DNA of 64,000 nt from Acidobacteriaceae bacterium dw_441 (GTDB lineage Bacteria > Acidobacteriota > Terriglobia > Terriglobales > Acidobacteriaceae): assembly GCA_018449715.1 (NCBI GenBank), contig JAAVVA010000001.1, positions 620,001 through 684,000 on the forward strand, written 5' to 3'. The notes beneath the pieces are model-generated. The model searched no databases and was not told where the DNA came from. It saw only the letters and a list, made by a program, of their open reading frames with translations. Positions 9,671 through 18,847 of this stretch are shown in pieces; positions within the stretch are counted from its first letter, which is position 1, and every line of letters starts with the position of its first letter. The translations under genes were made by a program, and so were the position numbers.

Positions 9671-11785
9671 ATGAATTTTCGCCACCAGCTTAGACTGTCC
9701 CTGTTCCAGGTCTTGATCCTGACCTGCGCTCTTCTGGCTTCGCCCTTTGCCTCTGCACAGATACCTGTGGTCGGCGACGGTGGCCCCGGGCCGGTGAAGG
9801 CGCAGCACCTTACGGCGGAGATGGTTTCGCTGGCCCCCTCGATCGCTCCCGGCGGAACGCTGGACGTGGGGCTGGTCATCACGCTCGAAGAGAAGTGGCA
9901 TGTCTACTGGATCAATGCCGGAGACTCCGGCGAGCCGCCGCGCATCAAGTGGACTCTTCCGCAGGGCATCACTGCCGGAAAGATGCAGTTTCCCATCCCA
10001 AGCAGGCTCCCTCTGGGCCCCCTGATGGACTTTGGCTACGAAGACGAGGTCGCCTTCCCGGTGAAGATCACCGCAGCGAAGAACCTGAAGCCTGGGCCGA
10101 TCCATCTCGACGCGAAGGTGGACTGGCTCGTGTGCCGCGAGGTCTGCATCCCCGGCAAGGCGCATCTCGGGCTGAACCTGACGGTTGATCCCAAGGCCAC
10201 GGCTCCCGCGCAACCGGTCGGAGCGCTGGGAGAGGCGCTGGGACTTCTTCCCAAGCCGCTTGATTCGGACATGAAGCTGACCGTGACCGGCGGCAAGAAT
10301 GAGTTTGTGCTGGACCTCATCACCGGCGAGCGCGCGACCGATGCCGAGTTCTACCCCTTCGACCAGGAGCAGATCGCCAACGCGGGCGATCAGGACGTGG
10401 AACCTCTGCCGAACGGCGTGCGCCTCCGTGTTCCCCGTGCTCCGGAGCTGACGAAGCTTCCGCAGCAGCTGCATGGCGTTCTAAAGCTGGAAGACGATGT
10501 TGCCTACGAGGTCACGGCCCCGGTTGTCGCGGGTGAGGTTCCGCGTTCTGCGGGCAGCAAGGCGACTCCCGCCGATGCCAGCGGCCTGACCACAGCCACC
10601 GCGCTTGGGCTGGCCTTCGTTGGAGGCATCATCCTGAACCTGATGCCATGCGTCTTCCCGGTGCTCTTCCTGAAGGGGCTTGCGCTGGTGCAGTCCTCGA
10701 ACGAGGAGCGCGGACGCCTGCGGAAGCATGGCCTCGTCTACACGCTTGGAATCCTCGTCTCCTTCTGGATTATCGTCGCGGCCCTGCTTGCGCTGCGTGC
10801 TGGAGGAAGCGAAGCAGGCTGGGGCTTCCAGCTGCAGTCGCCGGTCTTCATCGCGGTGCTGGCGCTTGGCCTCTTCTTCTTCGCGCTGTCGCTGGCGGGG
10901 CAGTTCGAGCTTGGACTCTCGCTCACCAGCGTCGGCGGCGGGCTCGCTCAGAAGCAGGGATATACCGGCAGCTTCTTTACCGGCGTTCTTGCAACCATCG
11001 TTGCGACTCCCTGTACGGCTCCGTTGATGGGCGCGGCGATTGGCTTCGCCCTGGCGCAGCCCGCGGGCATCACCTTTGCGATCTTCACCGCGCTCGCCCT
11101 TGGACTGGCTACGCCTTATCTCCTGCTCAGCTTCCAGCCCGCGTGGACCAAGCTGCTGCCTCGCCCCGGTGCCTGGATGGAGGTTCTCAAGCAATTCACC
11201 TCGACCTTCCTTTTCGGCACGGTGATTTGGCTGGCGTGGGTCTACGGCCACCTTGCTGGCGAGAACGGCGTGGACCGCGTGGCGTGGCTGCTGGTCGGGC
11301 TTCTTCTGGTTGCTATCGCCGGATGGGTGATGGGCAAGTGGCCCGCGAAATGGTCGAGCACGATTGCAGCTGCACTGATCTTCATCGTTGCTCTCGTCGT
11401 CGTATTGCGTCAGCCGAAGGACACGACCCTGAGCTGGCAGCCTTACTCTGAGCAGACACTGACCCAGGCGCGCAACGAAGGGAAGCCGGTCTTCATCGAC
11501 TTCACCGCCGCATGGTGCCTGAGCTGCCAGGTGAACGAGCGGCTGGTGCTGAAGTCCAAAGAGGTGCAGAACGAATTCGCGGAGAACAAGGTCGTGCTGC
11601 TCCGCGCCGACTGGACAAAGTACGATGCCGAGATCACCAGGCAGCTTGCCTCTGTAGGACGCAGCGGCGTGCCGACCTACGTGATCTACCCCGTCGGCAA
11701 GGGCGCGGCGGATGTTCTTCCGGAGCTTTTGACCAAGGACATCGTGCTGAATGCCCTCAAGAATGACACGGGTGCAAAGAAATGA
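9671..11785 (+). CDS. dsbD: DsbD/ScsB-type thiol:disulfide interchange protein
   Basis: This protein carries reducing power from cytosolic thioredoxin across the inner membrane to periplasmic thiol proteins. A signal peptide (about residues 1-30) is followed by a periplasmic DsbD-alpha-like domain (to about 300). Eight or so membrane helices carry the redox cysteines C327 (LMPCVFPVLF) and C448 (ATPCTAPLMG). A C-terminal thioredoxin-like domain has W-C616-L-S-C619. It fits the ScsB-like branch, with a longer N-terminal domain than E. coli DsbD. The start is the ATG at 9671 (a GTG at 9668 is in frame). Its stop overlaps the next start by 4 bp. Confidence 0.92.
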   Translation: MNFRHQLRLSLFQVLILTCALLASPFASAQIPVVGDGGPGPVKAQHLTAEMVSLAPSIAPGGTLDVGLVITLEEKWHVYWINAGDSGEPPRIKWTLPQGITAGKMQFPIPSRLPLGPLMDFGYEDEVAFPVKITAAKNLKPGPIHLDAKVDWLVCREVCIPGKAHLGLNLTVDPKATAPAQPVGALGEALGLLPKPLDSDMKLTVTGGKNEFVLDLITGERATDAEFYPFDQEQIANAGDQDVEPLPNGVRLRVPRAPELTKLPQQLHGVLKLEDDVAYEVTAPVVAGEVPRSAGSKATPADASGLTTATALGLAFVGGIILNLMPCVFPVLFLKGLALVQSSNEERGRLRKHGLVYTLGILVSFWIIVAALLALRAGGSEAGWGFQLQSPVFIAVLALGLFFFALSLAGQFELGLSLTSVGGGLAQKQGYTGSFFTGVLATIVATPCTAPLMGAAIGFALAQPAGITFAIFTALALGLATPYLLLSFQPAWTKLLPRPGAWMEVLKQFTSTFLFGTVIWLAWVYGHLAGENGVDRVAWLLVGLLLVAIAGWVMGKWPAKWSSTIAAALIFIVALVVVLRQPKDTTLSWQPYSEQTLTQARNEGKPVFIDFTAAWCLSCQVNERLVLKSKEVQNEFAENKVVLLRADWTKYDAEITRQLASVGRSGVPTYVIYPVGKGAADVLPELLTKDIVLNALKNDTGAKK

Positions 11786-12174
11786 GCCAGAGCGATGAGC
11801 AGCAGATCCGGTCGTTGATCGAGACCTGGCTCGCCGCCACCCGCGAGGGCGACCTCGATACCGTTCTGAGCCTGATGACGGAGGACGTTCTCTTCCTGAC
11901 GCCGGGCAATGCTCCGATGAGCCGCGAAGATTTTGCCGCGGGATCGAGGTTGATGGCCGGAAAGGTGAAGATTGACGGCCGCTCCGAGGTGCAGGAGATC
12001 ACAGTAGCAGGCGACAAGGCCATCTGCTGGACACGGCTTGAAATTGTCGTGACTCCCGAGGCCGGTGGCCCGCCCGCAAAACGGGCAGGCACGACCCTCT
12101 CGGTCTTCCACAAAGGTGAGGATGGCTGCTGGCGTCTGTGGCGCGATGCCAACATGCTGGGGGCCACCTCTTAA
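11782..12174 (+). CDS. SgcJ/EcaC-type NTF2-like protein
   Basis: A 130-residue alpha+beta barrel protein of the NTF2/SnoaL superfamily. The N-terminal DEQQIRSLIETWLAATREGD and the VLSLMTEDVLFLTPGNAP segment are characteristic of the SgcJ/EcaC/DUF4440 group. The family includes small isomerases, hydrolases and binding proteins, so no reaction can be assigned. Its ATG overlaps the dsbD stop codon (ATGA), so translation is probably coupled. It converges with the three-domain glycosyltransferase gene, leaving 14 bp between stop codons. Confidence 0.82.
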   Translation: MSQSDEQQIRSLIETWLAATREGDLDTVLSLMTEDVLFLTPGNAPMSREDFAAGSRLMAGKVKIDGRSEVQEITVAGDKAICWTRLEIVVTPEAGGPPAKRAGTTLSVFHKGEDGCWRLWRDANMLGATS

Positions 12175-12188
12175 TCTGCCGACCGCGG

Positions 12189-15100
12189 TTACTGGGTCAG
12201 CTGTTCTGTTTCCTTCGACATCTTCGCGGTGCGATCGAGCTTGTCCCAGCTAAAGGGCTTGCCGTCGATGGCCCGCTTCATGGTCTTGAAGAGCACAATC
12301 GAGAAAACCTGCCGATAGGTGAACCGCTGAATCCAGATGTGGACCAGCAGCCACGCATCGCCGCGGCTGGCTGGGTGCTTGCGCTCAAGCGCGAAGGCCA
12401 GGACCGAGGTGAGGAAGTCGATCAGGAGGAAGGCCAGGAAGAAGAGCAGCAGTTTGTGGAAGCTCTCCGCCGAGGCCGACTCCGGGTGGAAGTGCTTGTC
12501 GATGAAGTACTGAATGATCCCCGCGAAGAACATCAGGTCGATCAGCGGCGAAACCAGTGGCAGCAGGATCTGGAAGATGACGATGTTGGGCAGGGCAAAC
12601 AGCCCCATCGCACGGCGATTGCGGATGGCCCCGCGATGTTTGAAGACCGCCTGCAGGATTCCGAAGGACCAGCGGAAACGTTGCCGCATCAGGCCGTTCA
12701 TGTTAACCGGCGCCTCGGTGAAGGCGAGCGCCTGGTCCTCGTAGATGACCGAGTAGCCCTGCTCCAGCAGGTTCATGGTAAGGTCGGCGTCCTCGGCGAC
12801 GGTGTCGGGATGATAGCCTCCGCCATCGCGTACGGCAGAGGTGCGCCACGCTCCGATGGCTCCCGGCACGACCATCACCACATCAAACAGGTCCAGCGCG
12901 CGCCGCTCGAAGTTCTGAGAGGTGATGTATTCGAGCGCCTGCCAGCGCGTCCACAGGTTCACGCGGTTGCCCACCTTGGCGTTACCCGCGACAGCTCCGA
13001 TCTTCGGGTTGGCGAAGTGATGCACCAGCCGCGTGATGGCGTCATGCGCGATCACGCCGTCGGCGTCGATGCCGATGTAGATCTCTTCATCCGTGTGGTT
13101 CAGGGCGAAGTTCAGGGCCTCGGCCTTGCCTCCGTTCGGTTTGGTCAGCACGGTCAGGCGACCCGATGCGATATCGGCGGGGTAGGCCTCACGGGCTACG
13201 TCGTAGGTGCGGTCGGTCGAGCCGTCATCGATCACGATGATGCGGATGTTCTTGTAGTTCGACATCATCACCGAGCGAATCGTGCGGACGATGACCGTCT
13301 CCTCGTTATAAGCAGGGATCAGTACGGCAACGCGCGGAGCATAGTCGGGTGTCGCGAAGTCCTTGCGTTTGCGGAAGCGGTCGATGAGAGCGCAGACGCC
13401 GATGACGATGAGACGCCCGCTCATCAGGATGTCGCCGATGAAGAACAGGGCGACGACGAAGTTGTTGAAGAATCCGAAGAGGAAGAATGTGACCGAGTCC
13501 GCGCGCGCCTGCCAGCGCTGGTGAGGCGTGAGCGGAATCATCACTTCAGCACGTGTCTTGCCGATCAGCTCCGACACGGGGACGATCTCGTAACCGCGCT
13601 GGCGCAGCGTCGTGATGAGCATCGGAAGCGCGGCCACCGTGGCTTCGCGGTTGCCGCCGCCGTCGTGCATCAGAATGATGGAGCCGCGCATCCACGGCTT
13701 CTTGTCCATACTGGCGATCTGCTCGAAGACGCTGTCGGTGATCTCCTGCGGGGTCTTGCGCGGCGTCTCGTCCCAGTCGTTGGTATCGATCTTGTTGCCC
13801 AGGATGACGTAGCCCATCTCCTCGATGCGGTCGATCGGGGCAGCCTGGTCGTTGGTGTCCGGCTCCTGATCGATGGAGTACGGAGGTCTGAAGTAGAGCG
13901 GCTGCACGCCGAGCTTCGATGCGAAGAGCCGTTCGGTGAGGTTCAGCTCCAGATCGACCTGCCCCTTAGAGACGTCGCTGATGTCGGGGTGCGTGAAGGT
14001 GTGGTTGCCGATCTCGTGGCCTTCGCGGTAGACGCGCTGCATCACGCCGACGTTCTTTTCCGCCTCTTCGCCGATCATCAGGAAGACGCCCTTGACGTTG
14101 TACTTCTTCAGCACGTCGAGGATCTTCGGCGTCCACTCGGCGTCTGGCCCATCGTCGAACGAGATGGCGACCTTCTTCGGGTGATAGCCGTACTGGTTGA
14201 CCGTGTACGAAAGCGGGTATAACTCCATCGACTCCTGAACGACCATGCGGTACTGCTGCGGCACGGAGTCGTCATCGTCCATCGTCACGTCGCGGGAGCC
14301 GTCCTGCGGCTTGCGCGTGACGCGCAGAATGTCTCCCTCGCCTTCTGTATCGACGTCATAGCCAGGAGCCACGCGAGCAAGATCTTTGGCGGGATCGGCG
14401 CGCATCGGCGTATCCCAGATGCTCCACAGCGAGTTGTCCTCCTGCCCCAGCCGCCACAGTGCATAGGTCTGGATGCCAAGCTCGCGAGCCGCGCGCATCT
14501 CGTTGAGCACGGTAACGGCGTCGAGGAACCAGACGTAGTGGCGCACCTTCGCATCGTCATCGTCATAGGCGAAGTGGACGTTCAGCGAGTCGTCATCGAG
14601 GTCGATCTTCGAGTTCGAGTCATATGCCTGCTGCCACGCCTGTTGGGTCGAAATGCTGACTGAGGAGAGCACCTTCTCGGGTGCGGGCTTCTGCCCTTTC
14701 TTCAGAGGAGCGGGCGGCGTGGTCGTCCAGTCGTAGCCGTAGCTTCCGATGGCGCAGATCAGCTTTTCTTTCGGAACGACCTTGAGCGCGGCCTTCAGGT
14801 TGTCGATGAACCAGTCCTGCGAGGCGATAGGGCCGGGCGCTCCGCTGTTCTCGTGCTCGTCGTAGTTCATCAGCAGCAGACCGTCGGAGTGGTCGGCGAG
14901 GAACTTCATGTCGAAGTCGTCGTCGCGGGCCGGGACGTTGACGTAAAGGCGCAGATGGCGCGGATGAAAATCGGCGTACAGCGCGGCGACCAGGGCGTTG
15001 AATCCGGGCTGCGCCTTTGAGGGAATATCTTCAATGTCGAGTGAGAGCCCCCGATAGGTCGGGTTGGCGGCGAGGAAGGTATCGACCTGATGGACGAAGT

Positions 15101-15701
15101 TTGCCCGCGAGGACTCGTTCATCAGGAAGTCGCCAACCTCGGGCATGAAGAGCCCCTTGGTGGGATCGTAGTTATTGACCAGCGGAATCACGTCGAGGTT
15201 GACATGGTTCGCAGCGATCAGCCCGGCGATCTTGCCGTCCATATCCACCGGCTGCACCGTGCCGTTGCCGACGACGCTGTAGGCACGGTTGTCAATGGAA
15301 AATCCGGTCAGCGCGCCATCGGGCGAGACGACGTGCAGCCACTCGGGAAAGAGCAGGTCGATCTGGCTGACGTGCTGGCGCAGGGAAGAGAAGCTGGCCG
15401 GATCGTCCTCCACATAGTACGCAGCGCGCAGCCCCTCGCCGGAGTTCAGCGGAACGTCCGAGGGCTTGGTGTCGGTCTTGCGATGCGCCGAGCGGCGCAG
15501 CTTCAGGTTCTTCTGGTTGGCCAGGGTGCGATAGTTGCGCTTCTGCGCAGTCAGCATCAGCTCCGGCAGGGGCTTCATCCGGATCAGCCCGATCATGAAG
15601 ATCGTCCCGAGGATCAGTCCGCCAAGCGCCAGCAGGTCAAAGAGGAACCGGAGACGCTTCCAGCGCTTGCGTTGCGGATCGTAGAATATCGGTTTGCTCA
15701 T
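12189..15701 (-). CDS. Trifunctional GH18-like / NodB deacetylase / GT2 polysaccharide protein
   Basis: A 1170-residue membrane protein joining three enzyme types. After one helix (about residues 20-42), residues 90-440 form a GH18-like barrel with the strand motif LSLDIED (D222, E224). Residues about 508-715 are a NodB polysaccharide deacetylase with SFDDGPD (D516, D517) and NHTFTH (H567, H571). Membrane helices near 735-775 lead to a family-2 glycosyltransferase (790-1015) with IDDGSTD, IDADG (D879, D881), EDAD and QRFRW, followed by further helices. The combination recalls PgaB (deacetylase plus GH18-like domain) fused to PgaC (synthase), so synthesis and partial deacetylation of an N-acetylglucosamine polymer is the likely role. 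Chitin-like or hyaluronan-like products are alternatives. Confidence 0.88.
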   Translation of the reverse strand: MSKPIFYDPQRKRWKRLRFLFDLLALGGLILGTIFMIGLIRMKPLPELMLTAQKRNYRTLANQKNLKLRRSAHRKTDTKPSDVPLNSGEGLRAAYYVEDDPASFSSLRQHVSQIDLLFPEWLHVVSPDGALTGFSIDNRAYSVVGNGTVQPVDMDGKIAGLIAANHVNLDVIPLVNNYDPTKGLFMPEVGDFLMNESSRANFVHQVDTFLAANPTYRGLSLDIEDIPSKAQPGFNALVAALYADFHPRHLRLYVNVPARDDDFDMKFLADHSDGLLLMNYDEHENSGAPGPIASQDWFIDNLKAALKVVPKEKLICAIGSYGYDWTTTPPAPLKKGQKPAPEKVLSSVSISTQQAWQQAYDSNSKIDLDDDSLNVHFAYDDDDAKVRHYVWFLDAVTVLNEMRAARELGIQTYALWRLGQEDNSLWSIWDTPMRADPAKDLARVAPGYDVDTEGEGDILRVTRKPQDGSRDVTMDDDDSVPQQYRMVVQESMELYPLSYTVNQYGYHPKKVAISFDDGPDAEWTPKILDVLKKYNVKGVFLMIGEEAEKNVGVMQRVYREGHEIGNHTFTHPDISDVSKGQVDLELNLTERLFASKLGVQPLYFRPPYSIDQEPDTNDQAAPIDRIEEMGYVILGNKIDTNDWDETPRKTPQEITDSVFEQIASMDKKPWMRGSIILMHDGGGNREATVAALPMLITTLRQRGYEIVPVSELIGKTRAEVMIPLTPHQRWQARADSVTFFLFGFFNNFVVALFFIGDILMSGRLIVIGVCALIDRFRKRKDFATPDYAPRVAVLIPAYNEETVIVRTIRSVMMSNYKNIRIIVIDDGSTDRTYDVAREAYPADIASGRLTVLTKPNGGKAEALNFALNHTDEEIYIGIDADGVIAHDAITRLVHHFANPKIGAVAGNAKVGNRVNLWTRWQALEYITSQNFERRALDLFDVVMVVPGAIGAWRTSAVRDGGGYHPDTVAEDADLTMNLLEQGYSVIYEDQALAFTEAPVNMNGLMRQRFRWSFGILQAVFKHRGAIRNRRAMGLFALPNIVIFQILLPLVSPLIDLMFFAGIIQYFIDKHFHPESASAESFHKLLLFFLAFLLIDFLTSVLAFALERKHPASRGDAWLLVHIWIQRFTYRQVFSIVLFKTMKRAIDGKPFSWDKLDRTAKMSKETEQLTQ

Positions 15702-15817
15702 CAGGGAGTGAGATGCTGCCCACCGCGGGCGTGCCTCTGCTCCATCCTATGCAGGGGCACAGGATGAGTCAACGAGAGAGAGGAACCTGCCGAACATTCG
15801 CAGTATGATGCAGTTAC

Positions 15818-17203
15818 ATGGCATTGGATCGAAAGCAGGCGGTGCGGATCGGACTGGCGCTGGCCCTGGGGCTCGCCCTGAGGCTGGTCTTCGTCTACGC
15901 GACCCCGCGCATTGCCGGCGATACGTTGATCTACGGCGACATAGCCAAGAACTGGATGCAGCATGGAGTCTACGGCTTCGCGGACTCTTCTGCCGGGCCG
16001 GTGCCGACGCTGATCCGCCTTCCCGGCTATCCGATTTTCCTCGCCCTCTGCTTCCGCATCTTCGGCGACGACCGCTACTCGGCGGTCATGCTGGTGCAAT
16101 GTTTCATCGACCTTGGCACTTGCCTTCTGCTGGCTGATCTCGCCCGTCGTCTCTTCAACCGTCGCGCAGCGGAGATTGTTCTGTGGCTCGGTGTGCTGTG
16201 TCCTTTCACGGCCAACTACGTCGCCGCGCCCCTGACCGAGACGCTCACGCTGGCCACCATCGCCGTCGCGTTCTACGGCATCTATCGCTGGCAGCAGCAG
16301 GGAAGCGGTTGGAACCGCTGGCTCTGGATCATTGCGGCGTCGCTTGCTTACTCTCTCTTGCTGCGGCCCGAGCAGGGACTTCTGGCGGCTGCCGTTCTTC
16401 CTGCAATGCTGTGGATTGTAGTGCGGCGTGGTTCATGGAATCCCGCAAATCTCGCTCCCATCGCCGTGGCCGCGCTGTGCGTCGTGCTTCCGCTGCTTCC
16501 GTGGACCGTGCGCAACTGGCGCACCTTCCATGTCGTCCAGCCGCTGGCTCCGCGCTACGCGACCGACCCCGGCGAGATGGTTTCCCGAGGCTTCCAGCGC
16601 TGGTTTAAAAGTTGGGCCATAGAGTTCGCCTCCACCGAGGACGTCTACTGGAACTGGGACAGCGCGGCCATCGACATCGACGACGTTCCCACCCGCGCCT
16701 TCGACACCGACGAGCAGTACAACCGCGTCGAAGCCCTGCTGAAGGAGTACAACGAGGACAACAACGCCACGCCAAGGCTCGACGCCGCCTTTGCTTCGCT
16801 GGCCGACGAGAGGGTTGCCGACGACCCCATCCGGTACTACCTCGCGCTGCCGTTTGCTCGTCTGGCCGATATGGTCTTGCGCCCGCGCACGGAGATGATG
16901 CCGATTGATCTTGAATGGTGGAAGGGAAGCAGGCATCCGGGGCAAACGCTTTTTGCCGGAGGCTACGCCCTGCTCAACCTCGCCTACTTCGCGCTTGGAG
17001 GCCTCGGTCTGTGGCGCTGGAGGAAGCGCGGCTGGGACGGCTACTCCGCGCTGGCATGGTCGATGGCCGCGTATCTCCTGTTGCGCTGCCTTTTGCTGAT
17101 GACGCTCGACAACTCCGAGCAGAGATACACGCTGGAGTTCTTCCCGCTGTTGGTGTTGTGGGCTGGCGCGCTCTTTCCGCGCCGTGCGGAAGAACGCCTC
17201 TAA
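15818..17203 (+). CDS. GT39/ArnT-like polytopic glycosyltransferase
   Basis: A 461-residue membrane protein. An acidic pair in the first periplasmic loop (FVYATPRIAGDTLIYGDIAK) and about ten hydrophobic helices up to residue 455 match the GT-C fold of the dolichyl/undecaprenyl-phosphate mannosyltransferase or ArnT superfamily. A soluble loop of roughly 130 residues (about 235-360) lies before the last helices. It probably moves a sugar from a polyprenyl-phosphate donor to a lipid or protein acceptor on the outer face of the inner membrane. It diverges from the three-domain polysaccharide gene and overlaps the convergent hydrolase gene by 4 bp. Confidence 0.78.
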   Translation: MALDRKQAVRIGLALALGLALRLVFVYATPRIAGDTLIYGDIAKNWMQHGVYGFADSSAGPVPTLIRLPGYPIFLALCFRIFGDDRYSAVMLVQCFIDLGTCLLLADLARRLFNRRAAEIVLWLGVLCPFTANYVAAPLTETLTLATIAVAFYGIYRWQQQGSGWNRWLWIIAASLAYSLLLRPEQGLLAAAVLPAMLWIVVRRGSWNPANLAPIAVAALCVVLPLLPWTVRNWRTFHVVQPLAPRYATDPGEMVSRGFQRWFKSWAIEFASTEDVYWNWDSAAIDIDDVPTRAFDTDEQYNRVEALLKEYNEDNNATPRLDAAFASLADERVADDPIRYYLALPFARLADMVLRPRTEMMPIDLEWWKGSRHPGQTLFAGGYALLNLAYFALGGLGLWRWRKRGWDGYSALAWSMAAYLLLRCLLLMTLDNSEQRYTLEFFPLLVLWAGALFPRRAEERL

Positions 17204-17877
17204 GTCTGGAGAGAAACGTCCCCGAAGGCTGACTGCACCATGCGCCGCGCCTCGTCCAGCTCTTCGGGAAGAATGACGTGCGGACGCCCCGGAAAGCGTC
17301 GCACCGTTACTTTTGCTCCCATCGCGGAAAGAATATTCGCCGACTCCTGCACTCTCTCGAAGGGAACATGAGAGTCTGGATCGCCCGAGCCGAAGAACGC
17401 AGGGGTTCCGGCAAGGTCTCCGGTGTGCTTCAGGTCCGAGCCCGGTGGTCCGATCAGTCCTCCGGTAAAAGCGATCAGACCAGCGTAGCGCTGCGGATGC
17501 GTGGCCACGAACTCTGTCGCAAGGCACGCCCCCTGCGAGAAGCCGCAGAACATGATGTTCTGCGAATCAATGCCCGCGTCGGTCACCTGCTTCACCACCG
17601 TCTCCACCTTGCGCAGGGCCGAGTCCAGCCACGGCTGATTCTGCTCTCGCGGCGCAAGGAAGGAGTACGGATACCACGTATGGTTTGCCGCCTGCGGGGC
17701 GAGGTACGCCAGTTGAGGGCGGTACAGCTCCCCTGCCAGCGAGAGTATGTCGTCCGCGTACCCTCCTCGTCCATGTAGGAAGATGATCGCGCCCAGAGCG
17801 TTCGAAAGCTCCTCGCCAAGCCGATGCACCGGCTGGGCGTGGTGAGGGTCCGCGTTGGCGGCGGCGAAGGCTGTCAT
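17200..17877 (-). CDS. mhqD: MhqD-like alpha/beta hydrolase (carboxylesterase/phospholipase family)
   Basis: A 225-residue alpha/beta hydrolase with the carboxylesterase-type layout: oxyanion segment FLHGRGG near residue 35, nucleophile Ser in GFSQGA near 112, Asp in GSGDPDSHVP near 170, and His in GRPHVILPEE near 203. The gene overlaps the upstream ring-cleaving dioxygenase gene by 4 bp. In Bacillus subtilis the hydrolase MhqD and dioxygenase MhqO belong to one regulon against methylhydroquinone and catechol, so the pairing supports the name. The exact substrate is inferred, not shown. Confidence 0.78.
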   Translation of the reverse strand: MTAFAAANADPHHAQPVHRLGEELSNALGAIIFLHGRGGYADDILSLAGELYRPQLAYLAPQAANHTWYPYSFLAPREQNQPWLDSALRKVETVVKQVTDAGIDSQNIMFCGFSQGACLATEFVATHPQRYAGLIAFTGGLIGPPGSDLKHTGDLAGTPAFFGSGDPDSHVPFERVQESANILSAMGAKVTVRRFPGRPHVILPEELDEARRMVQSAFGDVSLQT

Positions 17878-18824
17878 GCCGATGCCTTCGCCTTATGCAA
17901 TTCGAGGGGAATCAGCCTCTTCTCGATGATGTCGCGGTGCTTTTCAAGCCACGGAGGAATCCGCAGGGCCTCTCCGAGCGATTCGATCGGCTCGTCGAAG
18001 TCGAAGCCCGGAGGATTGGTTGCCAGTTCAAAGAGCACGCCACCTGGTTCGCGGAAGTAGACCGAGTGGAAGTAGGTGCGGTCCTGCACGGGAGTCATAT
18101 CAAGGTGCTGCCCAATCGTGTCGCGCCACTCAAGCTGATCGGCGTCGTCTTCGACGCGGAAGGCAATGTGATGGACTGTTCCCGCGCCCATGTGTCCGTG
18201 ATTGCCCTCGGGATGAATCAACAGGTCGATGTGGTTGCCCAGGGCGGAACCCTCCGCCGCAAAGCGCTGACGGGTGCCTTCTTCGGTGCGTTTCGTGAAG
18301 CCCATCAGGTTGAGGATCTTCGTCGTCTCTTCCGCGGCCCGCAGGTACAGGGTGACTCCATAAAAGCCGCGCAGAGCATGCTCCGCCGGGATCGCGGCAA
18401 AGCGCGAGGGGTTGGGCGTCTGCGCGTCGGCGTGCCCGACGATCTCGATCCTCATGCCGTCGGGATCGGGGAAGGTCAGCACCGTCTCGGCGAAGCGGGT
18501 GCTGCGCTCGACCGGAAGGCTGTAGCCGGAGAGCCTCTGCTCCCAGAAGTCGATGGAGGAGAGAGGAACGCTGAACGCTGTCAGCGTGACCTCGCCCACG
18601 CCGGGCGTGCCACGAGAGGCTCCTGCCCAGGGGAAGAAGGTCAGGATCGTCCCCGGCGTTCCGGCGTCGTCGCCGAAGTAAAAGTGGTACGTCCCCGGAT
18701 CGTCGAAGTTGACCGTGCGTTTGACGAAACGCAGGCCAAGCACTTCGGTGTAGAAGTCGAGGTTCGTCTGCGGGTCCGAAGCGATGGCGGTTACGTGGTG
18801 CAGCCCAACGATCGGTTTCGGCAT
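17874..18824 (-). CDS. mhqO: MhqO-like ring-cleaving dioxygenase
   Basis: A 316-residue protein of two glyoxalase/extradiol-type modules. It begins with PKPIVGLHHVTAIASDPQTN and has a second module from about residue 150. Metal ligands of the family are probably H in LHHVTAI, H in TVHHIAFRVED and E in FREPGGVLFELATNPPGFD. Homologues (MhqO, LinE-like) cleave hydroquinones or catechols with Fe(II). It is third in a four-gene minus-strand operon, 23 bp downstream of the flavin disulfide reductase gene and overlapping the hydrolase gene (ATGA). A detoxifying role against quinones is inferred from this context. Confidence 0.86.
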   Translation of the reverse strand: MPKPIVGLHHVTAIASDPQTNLDFYTEVLGLRFVKRTVNFDDPGTYHFYFGDDAGTPGTILTFFPWAGASRGTPGVGEVTLTAFSVPLSSIDFWEQRLSGYSLPVERSTRFAETVLTFPDPDGMRIEIVGHADAQTPNPSRFAAIPAEHALRGFYGVTLYLRAAEETTKILNLMGFTKRTEEGTRQRFAAEGSALGNHIDLLIHPEGNHGHMGAGTVHHIAFRVEDDADQLEWRDTIGQHLDMTPVQDRTYFHSVYFREPGGVLFELATNPPGFDFDEPIESLGEALRIPPWLEKHRDIIEKRLIPLELHKAKASA

Positions 18825-18847
18825 GTCGCTGATCCTTTCTCGGGTGG

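Noticed and set aside
12138..14222. Long plus-strand open frame (694 codons)
   Set aside because: Antisense to the three-domain polysaccharide protein, whose catalytic motifs are clear; the shadow is His/Asp/Arg-rich and unstructured.
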